Below are positions 21,362 through 25,660 of a DNA stretch of 25,660 bases, piece by piece. The translations under genes and the position numbers were made by a program. Source of the stretch: Candidatus Woesearchaeota archaeon CG07_land_8_20_14_0_80_44_23 (GTDB taxonomy: Archaea; Nanobdellota; Nanobdellia; Woesearchaeales; 0-14-0-80-44-23); the NCBI GenBank assembly GCA_002779235.1, contig PEXD01000003.1, positions 1 through 25,660 of the forward strand, given 5' to 3'. Within the stretch, counting starts at the first letter, position 1. Each line of letters opens with the position of its first letter. The notes below the pieces were generated by a model. It was not told the origin of the DNA. It saw only the letters and a program-made list of their open reading frames with translations, and did not search any database.

Positions 21362-21470
21362 TTTGAAGTTCAAAGAAATCAAATGATTTCTTGAACTGAA
21401 AATCTTTGATTTTCATGTTCAAAAATCGCTGATAAAGCGAGGGCTCTAAAGCTCCGAGCAGCGAGTTTTG
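21362..21470. repeat. Cluster of tandem hairpins between the Zn-ribbon and YchF genes
   Basis: Adjacent stems can be read: 21367-21381 with 21384-21397 (14 pairs, one bulged A), 21398-21404 with 21408-21414 (7 bp perfect), and 21426-21430 with 21436-21440. A weaker GGGCT/AGCTCC-type fold follows at 21441-21455. They fill the convergent gap between two genes, so bidirectional termination is the simplest role. Confidence 0.6.
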
Positions 21471-21491
21471 TTGCAAAGAAAATTTCATCAA

Positions 21492-22691
21492 TTATTTTGA
21501 AGTGATAATCTCTATGACATCCCTGTTCTTCAGGAGGTAGTCCTTGCCCACAGGTCTCTTTGTCCTCACATTTATTGCAGTTATGAAATTGTTGCCCAGG
21601 TCAGTGTGTATCCTGAATGCGAAGTCAAGGGATGTTGAGCCTGGCGGCATCAGGAAGCAGTCGGGAAGTATCCTTCCCTCAGAGTCCTCCAGCTTGTGCA
21701 CCCCTCCTGGAAAAATGGCGACATATTTCAGGAGCCTGAATACAGCATCATTTATTGCCTGCTGCACTCCTGTGCTTCCGAATTTCCTGAGCATGTTTTC
21801 TCTGATGAATGAAAGGGCGTTCCTCTGCCTGTCTGAAAGCTTTGACTCGTCAGCAATTGAAAAATCCGCTTCCCCGGGCACATAGCTTATCAGCCCCTTT
21901 GCGTCTGCCTCTTTCAGCGCAAGCTCTGACTCTGCAGAGCAGGGCACTATGATGTATTCCGAAAATTTTTCAGAGAGGCGCCTTATGTTCTCTGCTGCAT
22001 TTGGGACATCTGCCTTGTTTGCTGCAATTATCATCGGCTTTGTCTTTTTCCTCAGCGTGGATGCCAGCCGGCTCAGGTTATCATCGCTCCAACTTGCGAG
22101 GGGCACATCGTTCAGCTTGAGCCCCTCTATTATCTGTTTGAAGTCATCTTCTGTGGCGCCGAGCCCTGTGAACTGCTTTGAGATTGCCTTGACTGCATTC
22201 TCATGCTCCATTGTCGCTATCTTCGCAAACCTTTCCCAGCCCTTCTTAAGTATCTGGAAATACCAGATGTTAAGCTCTTCTTCAAGGAATCTTACATCAT
22301 CGCAGGGGTCATGGCTTCCTGGGGGCACCGGCTCGCCGCCGATTGTTGTAGAGCCGGAGGCATCTATTATGTGTATGAACGCGTCTGCCTGCCTCAGGTC
22401 GTCAAGGAACTGGTTCCCCATTCCCTTGCCCTCGTGGGCGCCGGGCACAAGCCCTGCGACATCCATCATCTGCACAGGCACGAACCTGTAATTTCCCTTG
22501 TTGAAGCCGAACCTCGGGGTTGAGACCACATTGAATTCCCTGTCAATGCTCTCAACCTTGACATAGGCGACTCCGCTGTTGGGCTTTATTGTTGCAAATG
22601 GATAATTTGCTATGTAGACGTCTGCAAGCGTGAGCGCCTTGAAGAACGTTGACTTTCCGACATTTGGCTTACCGACAACCCCTATTAGCAT
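21492..22691 (-). CDS. ychF: YchF/OLA1-family NTPase, archaeal type with TGS domain
   Basis: This 399-residue Obg-superfamily protein has G1 GKPNVGKST (7-15), a switch region DVAGLVPGAHEGKGMGNQFL, G4 NKAD and a C-terminal TGS domain ending KDYLLKNRDVIEI. Bacterial and eukaryotic YchF/OLA1 carry NxxE at G4 and prefer ATP. Here NKAD keeps the guanine-specificity aspartate, so GTP use is likely, as for other archaeal members. A coiled-coil/helical insert lies between G3 and G4 (about 150-215). The family binds ribosomes and is linked to stress and translation control. The ATG at 22691 lies about 23 nt after TTATATTTATGG (22708-22719), consistent with a leaderless mRNA. Confidence 0.95.
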   Translation of the reverse strand: MLIGVVGKPNVGKSTFFKALTLADVYIANYPFATIKPNSGVAYVKVESIDREFNVVSTPRFGFNKGNYRFVPVQMMDVAGLVPGAHEGKGMGNQFLDDLRQADAFIHIIDASGSTTIGGEPVPPGSHDPCDDVRFLEEELNIWYFQILKKGWERFAKIATMEHENAVKAISKQFTGLGATEDDFKQIIEGLKLNDVPLASWSDDNLSRLASTLRKKTKPMIIAANKADVPNAAENIRRLSEKFSEYIIVPCSAESELALKEADAKGLISYVPGEADFSIADESKLSDRQRNALSFIRENMLRKFGSTGVQQAINDAVFRLLKYVAIFPGGVHKLEDSEGRILPDCFLMPPGSTSLDFAFRIHTDLGNNFITAINVRTKRPVGKDYLLKNRDVIEIITSK

Positions 22692-22707
22692 GCTGGGAAG
22701 GGCATTC

Positions 22708-22719
22708 CATAAATATAAA
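22708..22719 (-). promoter_or_regulatory. TATA-like element of ychF
   Basis: TTATATTTATGG on the minus strand is centred about 23 nt before the ATG at 22691. Confidence 0.55.
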
Positions 22720-22738
22720 AATGTTTCTGTAGAAGAAT

Positions 22739-24589
22739 TCAGATATTCTTTTTTATGATGTCTGCTATCAGTTTTCCATCTGCCTTTCCGCGGAGCACAG
22801 CCATAACCCTTCCTATGACAAGCCCCTCTCTCAGCTGCTCTCCTGGCTTAAGCTTTGACTTGAAAGAGGCGATTATCTCTCTTACTTTTGCCTCAACCTC
22901 TGAAGCGCTGATGCTTTCAAATTTTTTTATTGCATTTTCTATGCTTTCTCCTGATGCAACCAGAGCAAGCGCCTCTGAGACCGCCTGCTTTGATATTTTT
23001 CCCTCATTGAGGGCGTAAAGCGCCTTTTCTATCTCGCGCTCGCCTATTCCAGATATGTCAAGGCCCAGCCTCTTTTTTATGTCTTTTGGCGTCACGTATA
23101 TTGATGAAAATATGAGCCGGGGCTCGACATTTCCGCAGGACTCAACCATCCTGTCAAAGAATTCCCGCTCAGCTGACTTTGAGACAATCTCAGCCATCTG
23201 TGAATTCAGGCCCCTCTCCCTGTATTCATCGGCAATCTCTGTGATGAGCTTTGGAATCCTTATTTTCTGTGCTGATATTTTCAGCGGCGGCACATCGGTC
23301 TCAGGATACATCCTGCTCGAGCCAGACATCGGCCTCATGAATGAGGTTGTGCCGTCTGCATCTGCCTTCCTAACCTCCTGGGGCACTCCATCAACTGAAA
23401 GCTCAGCCCTCTCTATTGCCGCAGCAGCTGCCTCCCTTGCCATTTTCGAGTCAGAAGCGATTATGAAAAATCCATCATTTTCAGAGCAGGAGAGCTCATT
23501 TCCTATTATTTCCGCTTCCTTCTCTGTGATGCCGTATCCCGGAAGCTCGTCGGAGTGAAGTATTCCTGAGACGCCGAACTTCTTTGCATATTCTGACATC
23601 TCTGTACCAAGGCGCTTGCTGGGCTGGAGCTCCTTTCCGATAAGTCCCTTCATTCCAGAAAGCCTTGCGCCTATTATCCTTCCATTTCTGTTAAGGGCAT
23701 CTCTTAGAATTTTTGACTTCGTATTTTTTAGCGCCGGGGTAATGTCCTTTGTTTCGCTTTCAATTTTTTGGATTCCCCTTTTTTTCAGTTCCTCTTTTAT
23801 CTCCAGGATATGCTTCTGCCTTAATGCCTCTATCTCAACAATCCTCGGGAGCATCCTGAGCTCCTGCGCGCCCTTTATCTCAACACGCCTTCCCCCTGCT
23901 ATCGAGACATTGACATCCTGCCTTATTGTGCCAATTCCTCTCTTCACCTTTCCAGTGCTCCTGAGAATCATGCCTATTTTTTCTGCGCAGGAGAGCACCT
24001 CTTCAGGAGAAGATAGCTCTGGCCCTGTCGCTATCTCCACAAGCGGTATTCCCAGGCGCGAGAGGTTGTAGACGTCATGGTTTGGGGTTCTCTCAACAAT
24101 CTTCGCAGCTTCCTCTTCAAGGCATATTGTAGGTATGCTCACTTTTTTGCCTGAGACCTCAATTTTCCCGTTTACCGCAAGGAGCCCTGTTCTCTGGAAG
24201 CCCGAGGTGTTGCTGCCGTCCACAACTGTCTTCCTCATGAACTGCAGCTCTGGGAATGGCTTTGCATTGAGCATAATTGAGATTTGCAGGGCAGTTGCGA
24301 TTGCCTCCTGGTTCGGCTCGTGAGGCGGCTCCTCATCCAGCTCAACAAGGCAGTTTGCACTCCTGTAGAAATTGTAGATAAATTGTTTGCCCTTCTGGCT
24401 CTCATATTCTGCTGCTTCGTCGGTTTCCCCAAGTTCCCCTGCAACAGCCCTGAGTTTCCTTTTCACTCTGAGGTCCGGCTCGCCCTCTATTATTGTAGAG
24501 GGGCACCTGCAGAAAAGCTTTCCTGTTGAGAGCTGCTGGTGTATTTCCAAGCCGCATCTTATTCCCAGATTTTTCAGTTCCTCTTTCAT
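22739..24589 (-). CDS. gatE: Glutamyl-tRNA(Gln) amidotransferase subunit E
   Basis: The 616-residue protein is the tRNA-binding kinase/transamidase subunit of the archaea-specific GatDE complex, which converts Glu-tRNA(Gln) to Gln-tRNA(Gln). It begins with the GatB/E cradle (IRCGLEIHQQLSTGKLFCRC), with EEPPHEPNQEA and GLLAVNGKIEVSG in the active-site region and IRQDVNVSI further on. An AspRS-like insertion (about 280-410) is the feature that separates GatE from GatB. A helical domain and YqeY-like tail (about 480-616) bind the tRNA elbow. The ATG is 11 bp after the gatD stop, with GGAG overlapping that stop as Shine-Dalgarno, so the two are co-translated. The family length is normal and no lesion is seen. 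Confidence 0.97.
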   Translation of the reverse strand: MKEELKNLGIRCGLEIHQQLSTGKLFCRCPSTIIEGEPDLRVKRKLRAVAGELGETDEAAEYESQKGKQFIYNFYRSANCLVELDEEPPHEPNQEAIATALQISIMLNAKPFPELQFMRKTVVDGSNTSGFQRTGLLAVNGKIEVSGKKVSIPTICLEEEAAKIVERTPNHDVYNLSRLGIPLVEIATGPELSSPEEVLSCAEKIGMILRSTGKVKRGIGTIRQDVNVSIAGGRRVEIKGAQELRMLPRIVEIEALRQKHILEIKEELKKRGIQKIESETKDITPALKNTKSKILRDALNRNGRIIGARLSGMKGLIGKELQPSKRLGTEMSEYAKKFGVSGILHSDELPGYGITEKEAEIIGNELSCSENDGFFIIASDSKMAREAAAAAIERAELSVDGVPQEVRKADADGTTSFMRPMSGSSRMYPETDVPPLKISAQKIRIPKLITEIADEYRERGLNSQMAEIVSKSAEREFFDRMVESCGNVEPRLIFSSIYVTPKDIKKRLGLDISGIGEREIEKALYALNEGKISKQAVSEALALVASGESIENAIKKFESISASEVEAKVREIIASFKSKLKPGEQLREGLVIGRVMAVLRGKADGKLIADIIKKNI

Positions 24590-24600
24590 CCTGGCAGCTC

Positions 24601-25660
24601 CTATATGAAATTGTCCTCGATGCGCTCTGAAATTTCTCCCCTGAAATTCTTCAGCATAAGATTCTCCCGTATTATCTGCTCTCTTGTGAAGTTGCTCAGC
24701 AGCCAGGCGAGCTTTATGAATGTGGTTTCAGGAGTCATGTCGGAGTAGTTGCCTGTGACGCCTGCTTCGACAAGCCGCCGTCCCGGGCTGTAAACATTCA
24801 TGTCAACCCTCCCAAATATTGCCTGTGTGCTCATTGCAACAACGCTTTTCCTGCAGAGCTTTTCTATTTCAGAGAATATCTTCGCATTCTCATCAGTGAA
24901 TTCATCTGTCTTTGATATGGGCATGTGCCCCAGGCCAGTGCCCTCAAGCACTATTCCGTCAAAACCCTCAAGGCATGCGAGCTCTTCTGCATGCATGTTT
25001 GGGTGCGACTTCACTATTGCAATTTTTAGATTTTCTTTAATGGGCATAATCTTAAGTTTCATGTCTGGGTTTCTTTTTTCATGCTTTGCCGATGAAAACG
25101 CAATATTCCCGTTGGCATAGTCAACAATTGCAATTTCGCTTGAGTTTATCGGCTTGAAGGCATCCCTTCTTGATGAGTGCATCTTCCTTGTCTTGCACGG
25201 CGGCAGTATTGCAGCAGTGCCGTCATTCATTGAATTGTGCATGCAGATTGCAACTCCGGCAAAGTCAGAATGGGCAATGAAATATGCTGCTGCGGCAAGG
25301 TTTTGGCTTGCATCAGAGCTTCCCCTGTCAGAGCTTCTCTGAGAGCCGACTATGAGCACAGGCAGGGGCAGGTCTTCGAGAATGAAGGCAAGCGCTGCTG
25401 CAGTGTAATGCATTGTGTCAGTGCCCTGGGTTATGATTATTCCGTCTGTTCCTGATTCTATCTCCTTTTTTATCTCAGAGGCAATAAGGTTGTAGTGGGC
25501 GAACCTCATGTCGTCTGACATCATGTTCCTTACGAGCCTGCTCTTTATCCTTGCTATTCCTGAAAGCTCAGGCACCATCTCGAGAAGCTCGTCTGGGCTG
25601 AACTGCGCCTTGACTGCGCCAGTCTCATAGTCAACCTTTGATGCAATTGTCCCGCCGGTG
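24601..25660 (-). CDS. gatD: Glutamyl-tRNA(Gln) amidotransferase subunit D (5' end outside window)
   Basis: This is the asparaginase-like subunit that frees ammonia from Asn or Gln and channels it to GatE. The frame runs off the right edge. The visible part begins at the catalytic loop TGGTIASKVDYETGAV, which carries the first nucleophilic threonine, and continues with EMVPELSGI, ITQGTDTMHYTAAAL (second Thr and Asp), VGSQRSSDRGSSDA and a C-terminal asparaginase domain (EGTGLGHMP, SMSTQAIFGRVDMNVY). An internal ATG at 25578 is not the true start because the conserved TGGT motif lies upstream of it. Missing are roughly the first 80-100 residues, including the small N-terminal beta-barrel. Confidence 0.96.
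   Translation of the reverse strand, partial: TGGTIASKVDYETGAVKAQFSPDELLEMVPELSGIARIKSRLVRNMMSDDMRFAHYNLIASEIKKEIESGTDGIIITQGTDTMHYTAAALAFILEDLPLPVLIVGSQRSSDRGSSDASQNLAAAAYFIAHSDFAGVAICMHNSMNDGTAAILPPCKTRKMHSSRRDAFKPINSSEIAIVDYANGNIAFSSAKHEKRNPDMKLKIMPIKENLKIAIVKSHPNMHAEELACLEGFDGIVLEGTGLGHMPISKTDEFTDENAKIFSEIEKLCRKSVVAMSTQAIFGRVDMNVYSPGRRLVEAGVTGNYSDMTPETTFIKLAWLLSNFTREQIIRENLMLKNFRGEISERIEDNFI

Noticed and set aside
1..25660. CRISPR array or cas genes
   Set aside because: No regularly spaced direct repeats and no Cas proteins; the TnpB proteins belong to an insertion sequence.

Overview
The window is archaeal chromosome. It carries GatD/GatE tRNA amidotransferase, Sec61-beta, an NAC protein with a UBA domain, an archaeal 7S SRP RNA, Elp3, endonuclease Q, an archaeal-type YchF, and a tRNA interrupted by bulge-helix-bulge introns. 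Most transcription units have an A/T-rich TATA-like element about 24-30 nt before the start codon, which means largely leaderless mRNAs. A minority of starts use clear Shine-Dalgarno sites. Short compact genes, many short conserved proteins of unknown function and the gene mix suggest a DPANN archaeon (Woesearchaeota/Pacearchaeota-like). That placement is inference.

Layout. 1-690: stand-alone IMP cyclohydrolase domain (minus) with a long palindrome over its stop codon. 691-998: tRNA-Leu(CAA) split by two introns, one in the anticodon loop and a 178-nt highly structured one in the T-loop. 1028-2062: SDR-type sugar-nucleotide epimerase. 2069-4740: an IS200/IS605 region on the minus strand with tnpA, a tnpB with a damaged RuvC-III motif, and a second, N-terminally truncated tnpB. 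It is followed by a tiny RHH-like gene between two solo transposon-end-like motifs. 4793-5748: overlapping pair of unknown genes. 5755-7044: endonuclease Q (minus). 7143-8690: polysaccharide deacetylase and divergent NAD kinase. 8752-8976: SRP RNA (minus). 9053-10603: HerA-like ATPase. 10618-11593: DUF211 + VIT1/CCC1-like membrane protein operon (minus). 11656-13374: Elp3 (minus), divergent from a small unknown gene. 13946-16120: large tandem metallophosphoesterase-like protein (minus). 16390-16918: Sec61-beta/NAC operon. 16975-17919: NOL1/NOP2 m5C methyltransferase. 17975-18880: secreted CE4-like deacetylase. 18928-20174: HTH + PIN nuclease pair. 20225-21337: Era-like GTPase and Zn-ribbon protein. 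21362-21470: hairpin cluster. 21492-25660: YchF, then GatE and GatD (minus; GatD runs off the window).

Functionally the window is dominated by translation and RNA metabolism: tRNA-Leu, Elp3 wobble modification, GatDE transamidation, m5C methylation, NAC, Sec61-beta and SRP RNA, and three P-loop NTPases. It also holds DNA maintenance (EndoQ, HerA-like), cell-surface carbohydrate editing (two CE4 proteins, an epimerase) and one transposon area. The least ordinary items are the T-loop tRNA intron, the stacked tnpB genes, the tandem degenerate phosphoesterase and the HTH-PIN pair.
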